64,000 nt of DNA from Candidatus Iainarchaeum sp. (lineage in GTDB: Archaea > Iainarchaeota > Iainarchaeia > Iainarchaeales > UBA10219): assembly GCA_018304425.1 (NCBI GenBank), contig JAGVWE010000002.1, forward strand, positions 372,001 through 436,000, read 5' to 3'. A program made the translations under genes and the position numbers. The notes under the pieces are model-generated. The model ran no database searches. It saw only the letters and a list, made by a program, of their open reading frames with translations, and was not told where the DNA came from. This document shows positions 8,200-15,928 of the stretch, piece by piece. How positions within the stretch are numbered: the first letter of the stretch is position 1; each line of letters begins with the position of its first letter.

Positions 8200-9411
8200 T
8201 TAACCCCAGACCGGGACGTTGAACTTCTTCACGGCCTTGACCACTGCTTTGGCCACGACGCTGGCTACGCCTTTTTCAAGCGAGTAGGGAACGATGCGGT
8301 CTGCCGTTGGCTTTTTCACGCAGCCGGCGAGGGCCATGGAAGCGGCTTCCCGCATTTCCATGGTTACTTTCATGGCATGCGAGTCCAGCGCGCCCCTGAA
8401 CAGGCCCGGAAAAGCGAGCACGTTATTGACTTGGTTGGGGTAATCGCTTCGCCCCGTGGCAATGACGGCGGCCCCTCCCTTCTTGGCTTCCCCTGGCAGG
8501 ATTTCCGGCGCTGGATTCGCCATAGCAAAGACAATGGCCTTCCGGGCCATGGACGCAATGTGCTTGTGGTTTAGGAGATTGGCTACGCTGACCCCGATGA
8601 AGACATCCGCGTCCACCAAGGCCTCTTCCAGGGTCTGCGCGTTGGAATGGTTATTGGTGTAGGCGAGCGCGGCCTGCTTGTAGGGGTTCAAGTCGGTGCG
8701 GCCACGGTGCACGGCCCCCTTGCTGTCGCAAAGAATAACCTCCTTGACCGGGGGTAGGATGGCCTCGGTTTGGCCGATGTTCAACAAGACCCGGGCAATG
8801 TCCAAGCCGGCGGCGCCTGCGCCTGAGATGGCGACCTTGAGCTCGCCCATGTCCTTCTTCACGACTTTGAGCGCATTGATGAGCGCGGCGTAAACGACGG
8901 TTGAAGTGCCATGCTGGTCGTCGTGCATGACCGGGATGCCCAGGTCCTGCAATTGGGTCTCGACCTCAAAGCAACGGGGCGCGGAAATATCTTCCAGGTT
9001 GATGCCGCCAAAAACCGGTGAGATAAGCCTGATTGTTTCGACCAGCTTGGCCGGGTCCTGCGAATCGATGCACACGGGAAAGGCATCGATGCCGGCGAAT
9101 TCCTTGAATAAGATGGCCTTGCCCTCCATAACCGGTAGGGCGGCTTTTGCCCCAATATTGCCCAGGCCAAGCACGGCTGAGCCATCGGAGATCACGGCCA
9201 CGCAGTTGCCCTTAATAGTGTAATCGTAGAGCCGCTGGGGGTTCTTCTGGATTTCCAGGCATGGCTGCGCGACGCCCGGCGTGTAGGCCAGGGAGAGGTC
9301 GCGCTTGGACTTCAGCTTGACCTTTGACTGAATGGAAAGCTTGCCACGCAAGCGCCGGTGGAACTTTAGGGAGGCCTGGTAAACATCCACGGTTTCACCG
9401 CACGCCTTCAC
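8200..9411 (-). CDS. maeA: Malic enzyme (oxaloacetate-decarboxylating malate dehydrogenase)
   Basis: Oxidatively decarboxylates malate to pyruvate and CO2 with NAD(P). The 403-residue length fits the short prokaryotic form without a phosphotransacetylase tail. Visible landmarks are SLAYTPGVAQPCLEI, GLGNIGAKAALPVMEGKA, the metal-site segment MHDDQHGTSTVVYAALINAL, and AISGAGAAGLDIARVLL as the nucleotide-binding loop. The GTG start at 9411 overlaps the glutaredoxin stop by 4 nt, so it is translationally coupled to that gene. It faces citryl-CoA lyase tail to tail (4-nt gap). With citrate cleavage and malate dehydrogenase (not in the window), it would recover pyruvate and reducing power from citrate. 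Confidence 0.94.
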   Translation of the reverse strand: MKACGETVDVYQASLKFHRRLRGKLSIQSKVKLKSKRDLSLAYTPGVAQPCLEIQKNPQRLYDYTIKGNCVAVISDGSAVLGLGNIGAKAALPVMEGKAILFKEFAGIDAFPVCIDSQDPAKLVETIRLISPVFGGINLEDISAPRCFEVETQLQDLGIPVMHDDQHGTSTVVYAALINALKVVKKDMGELKVAISGAGAAGLDIARVLLNIGQTEAILPPVKEVILCDSKGAVHRGRTDLNPYKQAALAYTNNHSNAQTLEEALVDADVFIGVSVANLLNHKHIASMARKAIVFAMANPAPEILPGEAKKGGAAVIATGRSDYPNQVNNVLAFPGLFRGALDSHAMKVTMEMREAASMALAGCVKKPTADRIVPYSLEKGVASVVAKAVVKAVKKFNVPVWG

Positions 9412-9638
9412 ATGCCCAACGCTTTCTTGAGCGCTTCCTTGTCAAAACCAATGATGATCTTTCCGTTCACGTCAATGACCGGAACGCCGTTCTGCCCAGA
9501 CTTTTCAATCATTTCCTTGGCTGCCCTCGAATCGGCGGCCACATTGATGTCCGAAAAAGCGACCTTGCTGGCTTTCAAGAAATCCTTCGCCAAGTGGCAA
9601 TAAGGGCATGTGGGCGTAGAATAAACGGTTACCTTCAT
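9408..9638 (-). CDS. Glutaredoxin-like thiol carrier (CPYC)
   Basis: A 76-residue thioredoxin-fold protein with a classical glutaredoxin CPYC at residues 11-14 and the cis-Pro loop GVPVIDVNG. It is paralogous to 173-406; EKSGQ(N/S)GVPVIDV is shared almost exactly. It sits first in an operon with malic enzyme, whose GTG overlaps its stop. The start ATG 9636-9638 has an AGGAGGG Shine-Dalgarno 6-7 nt upstream. The link to malic enzyme could be through NADPH-dependent thiol reduction, but that is inference. Confidence 0.88.
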   Translation of the reverse strand: MKVTVYSTPTCPYCHLAKDFLKASKVAFSDINVAADSRAAKEMIEKSGQNGVPVIDVNGKIIIGFDKEALKKALGM

Positions 9639-9644
9639 GGTGTT

Positions 9645-9695
9645 CCCTCCTGTTAGCTAACCCAATAGAATAGGGGGGAAAACATTAAATAAAAG
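9645..9695 (-). promoter_or_regulatory. Promoter and RBS of the glutaredoxin-malic enzyme operon
   Basis: On the minus strand TTTTATTTAATG (about 9684-9695) is a TATA-like box, and AGGAGGG (about 9645-9651) precedes the ATG at 9638. This is one of the strongest Shine-Dalgarno sequences in the window. Confidence 0.5.
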
Positions 9696-9767
9696 AGGCC
9701 CCCCGTCCATTGAATAACCAAGACAACAAAGCTTAAATTATGGTTTTACCACGCTTTTCTTGATTTT

Positions 9768-10403
9768 ATGCGCGGCTCTGCCTGGGGGTGTCTACTGGTT
9801 TTATTGGTTTTTATCACGGGCTGCGTGGTGGAAATAAACGAAGCCACCCAACCACAAGCCCCTGCAGGCGATGAAAAAAGCGTGGAACCCAAAATTGTGC
9901 AACCAGTGGACCCTACCCCAAAACGGCCCTGGAACCCGAGAAAAACCCCGCCGCCAGCCGCAGTCCCGGAACCAGCACCAACCAACGTTGAAACCGGGAA
10001 ACCGCCTGCTGCCGAGCCCCCACCGGAAGAAACCCCGGCGCCCGCCCCCGTGGAAGAAGAACCCAGTGTGGAACCGGCCGCCGAAGAAGGCAAGCCCAAA
10101 CTACGCCCAAAAGAAATAACGCTTTACATGGCTGCCTGGTCCTATAACCCGAAAGAGATAACCGTGGTCCAAGGCGATTTGGTGCGGCTGAACCTGAAAT
10201 CGAACAGCAACGGTTACGGGGATGGCATCGGCTTCAAGGTGGAGGGGCTACCGGTTACGGCCCTGGTCAAGAAAGGTGAAACCAAGACCGTGGAGTTCGT
10301 GGCAGAAAGTGCGGGCACGTTTGTATTCACTTGTGGGACCCCCTGTGGACCCGGGCACATAGCGGACATGATGGGAAAAATCATCGTCATTGGCGGGAAC
10401 TAA
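9768..10403 (+). CDS. Membrane-anchored cupredoxin-like lipoprotein with CuA-type motif
   Basis: A 211-residue exported protein. The signal peptide ends in lipobox-like ITGC (Cys ~19). A Pro/Glu-rich linker of ~90 residues follows (many PPPEE and PAPAP runs), then a C-terminal cupredoxin domain from about residue 117. That domain has the COX2-like strand SYNPKEITVVQGDLVRLNL and ends with CGTPCGPGHIADMMGK, i.e. Cx3Cx3H and downstream Met, resembling the CuA loop of cytochrome oxidase subunit II. The usual first His ligand (DVxHxF) is not obvious; the segment reads GDGIGFKVEG. It may bind copper as a surface electron carrier or metallochaperone. The next gene starts directly after its stop. Confidence 0.75.
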   Translation: MRGSAWGCLLVLLVFITGCVVEINEATQPQAPAGDEKSVEPKIVQPVDPTPKRPWNPRKTPPPAAVPEPAPTNVETGKPPAAEPPPEETPAPAPVEEEPSVEPAAEEGKPKLRPKEITLYMAAWSYNPKEITVVQGDLVRLNLKSNSNGYGDGIGFKVEGLPVTALVKKGETKTVEFVAESAGTFVFTCGTPCGPGHIADMMGKIIVIGGN

Positions 10404-11798
10404 ATGCCTGGAACCGCTTCACTCGAACCCTTTTTCTCGCCCCAAAGCGTGGCAGTCATCGGCGCTTCAAGGACCCCGGGCAAAATCGGGTATGCGGTGT
10501 CGGAAAACCTCATAAAGGCCGGTTTCAAGGGAAAACTGTTCCTGGTCAACCCCCAGGCAGAAGAAATCCTTGGCCGCCCCTGCGTGAAAAGCGTTTCCCA
10601 ACTCAATGGAATCGACCTGGGAATTGTATGCGTGCCCGCTGAACTCGTGCCAGGCATCGTCGCCGAATGCGGGAAAAAACGGTTTAAAGCGCTGGTAATC
10701 ATCAGCTCCGGGTTCGACGAAATAGGGAACCAGGAATTGACCGAAAAACTCAGGCGAGCCCTGCGCCCCTTCCCAACCATGCGCGTCATTGGCCCCAATT
10801 GCCTGGGCATCATGAACATGAAAAACCGTGTGGACAGCCTCTTCCTCCCCGAATACCGGCTGAAGCGGCCGAAACCCGGCGGCATTTCATTCATTTCCCA
10901 GAGCGGGGCCGTTGGCTCGGCCATCCTGGACTGGGCCTCCATGATGGACTATGGGGTGGGGAAATTCATTTCCTATGGAAACGCCTTGGACATCGATGAA
11001 ACGGATTTGCTTACTTACTTGGTGAATGACCCGGAGACCAAGGTCATTGTCCTTTACTTGGAAGGCGTGAAATCTGGGCGAAAATTCTTTGAAGCCGCAA
11101 AAAAGCTGGCTTGGAAGAAGCCGGTCATTGTGCTCAAAGGAGGCATAACGGCCGAAGGTGGAAAGGCGGCCGGAAGCCATACTGGGAGCCTGGCTGGCAG
11201 CGCCCAAGTGTATGCCGCTGCATTCAAGCAAACTGGCATGATTCCAGCAGGCTGCCTCCAAGACTTGTTTGACTATGCCCGGACTTTCATCCATGCACCG
11301 GAAGCCAGGGGAAAACGGGTGCAAATCATAACCGATGGTGGGGGCTACGGCGTGGTGGCTGCGGACGCGGTTGCCTTAAATGGGTTGCAACTCGCCAACA
11401 TGCAGGAAAGCGCTCTGGCCGCCATGCGAAAGCAGATGCCAAGCTACGTGGTGCTCAAAAACCCCCTAGACCTCACGGGGGGAACTAGCAATGAATGGTA
11501 TGGCCTGGCATTGGGTGCGGCGCTAACCGACAAAAACGTGGACCTGATTGCCTTGATCATTCTCTTCCAAGTGCCTAACCTTACATCGGATGTCGTGCAA
11601 GTCATCTCAAACCTGAACGCACGCAAAACCAAGCCCTTGACCGTCATCTCCGTTGGCGGCGAATTCTCGGAAGTCCACAAAAGGGCCATGGAACACGACG
11701 GCATCGTCACCTTCTCCTACCCCGAGAATGCCATCCGCTCGCTCAAGGCGTTGGCCGACTTCTACGAATTCCAGCGAAAAAAGAAAAGAAAGCCTTGA
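10404..11798 (+). CDS. acdA: Acetyl-CoA synthetase (ADP-forming), alpha subunit
   Basis: Archaeal ACD converts acyl-CoA, ADP and phosphate to acid, CoA and ATP. This 464-residue protein matches the alpha subunit of the two-subunit enzyme (~460 aa). It has the CoA-binding domain starting FFSPQSVAVIGASRTPGKIGY, the phosphate loop ISFISQSGAVGSAILDW, GGKAAGSHTGSLAGS with the catalytic phosphohistidine, and a ligase domain with IITDGGGYGVVAADA. No ATP-grasp beta subunit is adjacent, so a partner encoded elsewhere is needed. The ATG follows the cupredoxin stop immediately. In this context it could exchange acetyl-CoA and acetate with ATP synthesis. Substrate range cannot be read from sequence. Confidence 0.93.
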   Translation: MPGTASLEPFFSPQSVAVIGASRTPGKIGYAVSENLIKAGFKGKLFLVNPQAEEILGRPCVKSVSQLNGIDLGIVCVPAELVPGIVAECGKKRFKALVIISSGFDEIGNQELTEKLRRALRPFPTMRVIGPNCLGIMNMKNRVDSLFLPEYRLKRPKPGGISFISQSGAVGSAILDWASMMDYGVGKFISYGNALDIDETDLLTYLVNDPETKVIVLYLEGVKSGRKFFEAAKKLAWKKPVIVLKGGITAEGGKAAGSHTGSLAGSAQVYAAAFKQTGMIPAGCLQDLFDYARTFIHAPEARGKRVQIITDGGGYGVVAADAVALNGLQLANMQESALAAMRKQMPSYVVLKNPLDLTGGTSNEWYGLALGAALTDKNVDLIALIILFQVPNLTSDVVQVISNLNARKTKPLTVISVGGEFSEVHKRAMEHDGIVTFSYPENAIRSLKALADFYEFQRKKKRKP

Positions 11799-12476
11799 CT
11801 ATTGAGCGGACTCGATGGCGGCTTTGAAGTCGTCATAGGTTCGGTCTGAAAGCATCCGGCCGTTGACGAAGAACGTGGGCGTGCCCTGGATGCCAAGTGA
11901 GGAACCATCCGCCAAGTCCTTCTTGATTTCGTCCAGGTGCTTGGAAGAGTCAAGGCAGGCATCGAACTGGGTTGAGACTAGGCCCAGGTCAGCGGCGTAC
12001 TTTTTGAGATTCTCGTCCGAAAAGGCCGGCTGCCGCTCAAACAACACGTCATGATACGCCCAGAACTTGCCCTGCTCATTGGCGCAATTGGCGGCCAAAG
12101 CCGCCTTACAGGCAAATGGGTGGAGCTGCCGCTGCAAGGCCGGATTGCAACCCATGTCCAGCGGAAAGTCACGATAGACCAACCGCACCCGGTCCTTGAA
12201 ATCAGCCAACACCTTTTTCACGGTGGGCTCGGCGGCCTTGCAAGCCGGGCACTGGAAGTCAGAAAATTCAACGATGACGGCTTTGGCCTCCTTAGGGCCG
12301 ATGAACGGGTCATCGTCTTCCAGGTTCGCGGTGACCAACGGTGGCACGGGCTTGCTGAAAAAATTGAAGTATAAGACCACCAACAAGAGCAGGACCAAGG
12401 CACCAATGAAGTAATTCGTGTAATCCGTCTTTTCCTTTACCGCCTTCGCCGATTTCATCTTCTTCAACCGCGTCAT
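11799..12476 (-). CDS. Membrane-anchored DsbA-like thiol oxidoreductase
   Basis: A 225-residue protein: a basic N-terminus, one transmembrane helix at about residues 21-40 (YFIGALVLLLLVVLYFNFF), and a DsbA/thioredoxin-fold domain facing outside. The active site CPAC lies in FSDFQCPACKAAEP (about residues 75-78), and the cis-Pro loop IQGTPTFFVNG is at about residue 199. An extra Cys pair occurs in the helical insertion (FACKAALAANCANEQ). It should catalyse disulfide exchange in exported proteins, such as the Cys-rich lipoprotein at 34476. The gene is convergent with acdA, the stops adjoining. ATG 12476 has AGGAAGGTC upstream. Confidence 0.88.
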   Translation of the reverse strand: MTRLKKMKSAKAVKEKTDYTNYFIGALVLLLLVVLYFNFFSKPVPPLVTANLEDDDPFIGPKEAKAVIVEFSDFQCPACKAAEPTVKKVLADFKDRVRLVYRDFPLDMGCNPALQRQLHPFACKAALAANCANEQGKFWAYHDVLFERQPAFSDENLKKYAADLGLVSTQFDACLDSSKHLDEIKKDLADGSSLGIQGTPTFFVNGRMLSDRTYDDFKAAIESAQ

Positions 12477-12507
12477 TGCAATGACCTTCCTACGTCACAT
12501 TTAAAAT

Positions 12508-13206
12508 TCAAGCATGCAAGCCCTTGCACAATTCCGCCAAAGCCCTAGCAGGGGAAGCCGCCCGAACAACGCCTGAAGCAACGAAAACGCCCGAAGTACC
12601 CAGTTCAAGGGCTTTCTCGACGTCTGCCCCTGACTTGATGCCCGCCCCGGTAATGACGCATATAGCCGGATTTACGGATTTAACAGCTGAAACCGTGGAA
12701 GCGATGACTTCCGGCTTGGCCGTTGAAACCGAAACATTTCCACCAATGAGTTCAGGCGGTTCCACCGCGACAAAGTCCGGTGAAAAGGCCGCTACCTCTC
12801 GCGCCCTAGCCGTAGTCTCGGCACAAACCATGACCAGGAGGCCGGCCGCATGCGCACGGGCAATGGCTGCCTGAATAAAGTCGTTGGAACGCTTGTTTTC
12901 CGCGTGATTGAGGATGGTGCCCTTGGCGCCAGCCTGCCTGACCCCTTCAGGCAGGATGTGACCGGTGCAGGCACCAAAAGAAACGGGGTCCAGGTGCTGG
13001 GCAAACACAGGCAAGGAAACGGCGCGCGAAACCGGGAAAAGGTCTGGGGCCTGCACTACCAAGGCAATGGTGGTTTTTGTTTTCCTGGCCACCTTCTCCG
13101 CCAACCTGGCCAGGGCCAATGCCTGCTTACCAGTGGCCTCGGCATAGGCCTTGAAGTTTAGGAAAAGAACCGGTGTTCCCAGCCTTGCACGCTTCGGGGG
13201 CCCCAT
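12508..13206 (-). CDS. tpiA: Triosephosphate isomerase, archaeal type
   Basis: Interconverts glyceraldehyde 3-phosphate and dihydroxyacetone phosphate. At 232 residues it is the short archaeal form (~225 aa) rather than the ~250-residue bacterial form. Catalytic positions are visible: Asn and Lys in FLNFKAY (~17-19), His in FAQHLDP and Glu in FVAVEPPELIG. Phosphate loops include VITGAGIKSGADV and GTSGVFVASGVV. It is divergent from the RelA/SpoT gene. A TATA-like box centred near 13234 lies ~27 nt from the ATG, so the transcript is probably leaderless. Confidence 0.95.
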   Translation of the reverse strand: MGPPKRARLGTPVLFLNFKAYAEATGKQALALARLAEKVARKTKTTIALVVQAPDLFPVSRAVSLPVFAQHLDPVSFGACTGHILPEGVRQAGAKGTILNHAENKRSNDFIQAAIARAHAAGLLVMVCAETTARAREVAAFSPDFVAVEPPELIGGNVSVSTAKPEVIASTVSAVKSVNPAICVITGAGIKSGADVEKALELGTSGVFVASGVVRAASPARALAELCKGLHA

Positions 13207-13228
13207 ACAAGCGTTACTGCACCATATG

Positions 13229-13239
13229 CCTTAAATACC
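13229..13239. promoter_or_regulatory. Shared TATA-like box between tpiA and rsh
   Basis: CCTTAAATACC is almost symmetric and reads as a TATA box on both strands. It is ~25 nt from ATG 13258 (plus) and ~25 nt from ATG 13206 (minus), so both genes are probably leaderless and share this promoter core. Confidence 0.5.
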
Positions 13240-13257
13240 CTCGGCGGCAACGGTTTT

Positions 13258-15147
13258 ATGGGCATGGCTCCGCCTAAAACAATTTTAGCTGGGTTAAAGG
13301 AACGAGTAAAGGCCTATCAATCGGACGCTGATTTCAGGCTAATAGAGCGAGCCGTGGACCTGGCAAGCGAAGCGCTCAAGGAAAGAGCGAGCGAAAAACT
13401 TGCCCCCTCGGTGGATGTCGCCGGGCTGCTTGCCGACCTTCGCCTCGGCGAAAAAACCCTTGCCGCGGAACTGGTGCAGCCCTGCCTACTGGAAGGCACC
13501 CTAGACCGGAAACGCATCGAAGCCGAACTTGGCAGGGAAGCCGCTGACCTCGCGTGGGAACTGGCAAAAACAAACGTTGCCCTCGCGGAAGGCAACCCGG
13601 AAAAAACGGGGCGGTTACTGCTCGCCCTAACCCATGATTTCCGGCTTGTTCTGATGGCCTTGACCGAGCGCAGGGTGCTCCTTGAACGCACGCTGCGCGC
13701 AAAAGCCGATGCCCGAGACCTGGCCTCGGAAGTCCTTGAAAACTATGCCCCCTTGGCGGAAAAGCTTGGGGTGTATTCCCTGCGATGTGCGCTCGAAGAC
13801 ATGGCATTCAAGGCGCTGCATCCAGAGCAATACCTGGAACTGGAGTCCAGGCTCCGGCAAAGCGAAAAAAGCCGGGAACGGGAATTAGAGACCGCCATAG
13901 AAACCCTGTCCGCAGAGCTGGCGCGGACAAAAATTGAGGCCAGGGTCGAAAGCCGGTTCAAGCACTTGTATGGAACGTACTCGAAGATGAAACGAAAAGG
14001 CATCCCCCTCGAACAAGTGTATGACCTCAATGCGGTGCGGGTGATAACCCACTCGCTGGAAGCCTGTTACACCGTGCTCGGCATCGTGCACGCCCTGTGG
14101 AAGCCCATCCCCGACCAGTTCGATGACTACATCGCGAAACCCAAGCAGAACTATTACCAATCACTGCACACGGCAGTTCTAAGCGGGAAGGGTATGCCCT
14201 TTGAGGTCCAGATCCGCACGGAAGAAATGCACAATTTCGCCGAATACGGGGTTGCTGCCCACTGGCGGTACAAGGGAGCCAAAGAAGCCAAACACCACGA
14301 CCAGAAGCTTGAATTGATTCGGCAAGTCATTCACTGGGCGGCGAAAGCGGATGGTAGCACTCCAACCGAAGGAATGAAAGTGCAGTTGTTCGGGAACCAG
14401 ATAAACGTTTTCACCCCAAAAGGAGACACCATTTCGCTGTGCAGGGGCGCAACCGCGTTGGACTTCGCCTACGCCATCCACTCAGACCTTGGCAACAAGG
14501 CCTACCAGGTTAAAATCAACGGGAAACTGGCTTCCCTCGAACACGAGTTGTCCGCTGGCGACACCGTTGAAATACTTACATCAGCCAAACAAACCCCCAA
14601 ACGCGCCTGGCTTGCGATGGCCAAAACCGAGAAAGCCAGGAAAAAAATCATGCAAGCCATCCACCTGCAAAAAGGGGCTGCGCCGCCCAGTCCCATCCAG
14701 GGAAAGGGAATGGCTATCAAGATAACAGGCAAGCAAAAAAACGTGAAACTGGCTGGATGCTGCAAGCCATTACCCAGCGACCGCGTCGTTGGTTACCGGA
14801 CAACGAAACGGAAACTCATCGTGCATTCCGTGACCTGCCAGGAGTTAGCCAAACAAAAAGAGTTGGGCCGGTTAGTGAATGTGGATTGGGGAAAGCGTGT
14901 CGGTGGCAAATACTCGCTTGAATTGAAGGTGTTTGCCGCTGACCGCCCTAGTCTGCTTGTCGACCTGCTGAATGTAATCTCCGGCGAAAAGGCAAACGTC
15001 AAGGCGGCCAACACGAAAACCTCTTCAAAGGGAACCGCGCTGTCAGTTTTTGTCATGGAACACACGGATATGGCGCGCCTTGAAAAAATAGTGGAAGGCC
15101 TAAAAAGGATCCGCGGCGTAAAAGAAGTCACGCTGGTCGGCTCCTAA
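13258..15147 (+). CDS. relA: Full-length RelA/SpoT homologue ((p)ppGpp synthetase)
   Basis: A 629-residue long RSH protein. The N-terminal helical region (1-~180) corresponds to the HD hydrolase domain but lacks a recognisable HD pair: the position of the usual ALLHD reads ELVQPCLLEGTLD, so hydrolase activity is probably lost. The synthetase domain (~225-340) has SRFKHLYGTYSKMKRKG, QFDDYIAKPKQNYYQSLHT and FEVQIRTEEMHNFAEYG. The acidic QFDD resembles the EFDD of monofunctional RelA rather than the RFKD of bifunctional enzymes. TGS (~377-445), a Cys-containing module (GCCKPL ... VHSVTC, ~499-530) and ACT (~557-629) domains follow. It probably makes (p)ppGpp under ribosome or nutrient control. 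Long RSH proteins are rare in archaea, so transfer from bacteria is likely. Confidence 0.92.
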   Translation: MGMAPPKTILAGLKERVKAYQSDADFRLIERAVDLASEALKERASEKLAPSVDVAGLLADLRLGEKTLAAELVQPCLLEGTLDRKRIEAELGREAADLAWELAKTNVALAEGNPEKTGRLLLALTHDFRLVLMALTERRVLLERTLRAKADARDLASEVLENYAPLAEKLGVYSLRCALEDMAFKALHPEQYLELESRLRQSEKSRERELETAIETLSAELARTKIEARVESRFKHLYGTYSKMKRKGIPLEQVYDLNAVRVITHSLEACYTVLGIVHALWKPIPDQFDDYIAKPKQNYYQSLHTAVLSGKGMPFEVQIRTEEMHNFAEYGVAAHWRYKGAKEAKHHDQKLELIRQVIHWAAKADGSTPTEGMKVQLFGNQINVFTPKGDTISLCRGATALDFAYAIHSDLGNKAYQVKINGKLASLEHELSAGDTVEILTSAKQTPKRAWLAMAKTEKARKKIMQAIHLQKGAAPPSPIQGKGMAIKITGKQKNVKLAGCCKPLPSDRVVGYRTTKRKLIVHSVTCQELAKQKELGRLVNVDWGKRVGGKYSLELKVFAADRPSLLVDLLNVISGEKANVKAANTKTSSKGTALSVFVMEHTDMARLEKIVEGLKRIRGVKEVTLVGS

Positions 15148-15155
15148 TGGGTTGT

Positions 15156-15166
15156 TTTTAAATAGT
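15156..15166 (+). promoter_or_regulatory. TATA-like box of the KaiC-like gene
   Basis: TTTTTAAATAG lies ~30 nt before the ATG at 15195, with GTGGTGA just ahead of the start as a weak Shine-Dalgarno. It is within 20 nt of the preceding gene's stop, so the KaiC-like gene has its own promoter. Confidence 0.45.
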
Positions 15167-15194
15167 GGTTTGACTTACATACTGTGGTGAAGCC

Positions 15195-15923
15195 ATGCAA
15201 CGAATGCCTACAGGGATTCCTGGCTTGGATGAGTTGATGGAAGGCGGGCTGCCCCTAGGCAGAATAATCGCCGTTTTGGGCAACAGCGGCTCCGGTAGAA
15301 GCATTTTGGGCCTCCAGTGCCTCCACACCGGCGCCAAGAAGTTCTCGGAGCCCGGCCTTTATGTAACGCTTGGCGCACCTGCCGCGCAGGTCCGGCAAGA
15401 GGCACTGCGTTTCGGATGGAATTTGCGAAAGCTGGAAGAGCAAAACATGTTGCAGTTCCTTGATGGAAGCAAGACCAAGCAGGGGCTACCCGGCGAAGAA
15501 GATTTTTCCCTGCAGCCCCTGGGCTTTGACTTGGACCGGCTTCTCCTTGAAATCATGCGGACCGCCAAACGAATCGGTGCAAAACGGTTAGTTTTTGACT
15601 CCCTGCCTACGCTTGGCTTCAACTACGAACGACCGCTGGAAGTGAACCAGGCACTGTTTAAACTGGTGGAAGCCTGCCGGCGCCTGGGGGTTACAACCCT
15701 CCTAATAGGCGATAATAGCCTGGAATCTGGCAAGGGACATGAACAGGCGGTTGCGGAAACCCTGGCCGATGGCATCATAGTATTGAATCGTGGTGGCCCT
15801 GGCCAAAAGCGAACCCTCCACATCCGGAAGATGCGAGCCACGCATCACGCGGATTCACTACACACCTTGGAAATAACCGAAAATGGTGTGGCCGTGGGCC
15901 CGGCATTGAGCCCCCTGGGCTGA
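15195..15923 (+). CDS. KaiC/RadA-like ATPase with altered Walker A
   Basis: A 242-residue single-domain KaiC-like RecA-fold protein. It starts with the family pattern TGIPGLDELMEGGLPLGR. The P-loop at about residues 30-37 reads GNSGSGRS, with Arg where Walker A normally has the catalytic Lys. The Walker B-like strand AKRLVFDSLPTLGF and the terminal strand HTLEITENGVAV are conserved. Such archaeal proteins are usually signalling or regulatory ATPases of unknown target. The K-to-R change suggests weak or no ATP hydrolysis. A second KaiC-like gene with an intact P-loop is at 61757. Its last base is 5 nt from the convergent prenyl synthase gene. Confidence 0.8.
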   Translation: MQRMPTGIPGLDELMEGGLPLGRIIAVLGNSGSGRSILGLQCLHTGAKKFSEPGLYVTLGAPAAQVRQEALRFGWNLRKLEEQNMLQFLDGSKTKQGLPGEEDFSLQPLGFDLDRLLLEIMRTAKRIGAKRLVFDSLPTLGFNYERPLEVNQALFKLVEACRRLGVTTLLIGDNSLESGKGHEQAVAETLADGIIVLNRGGPGQKRTLHIRKMRATHHADSLHTLEITENGVAVGPALSPLG

Positions 15924-15928
15924 ACTGC

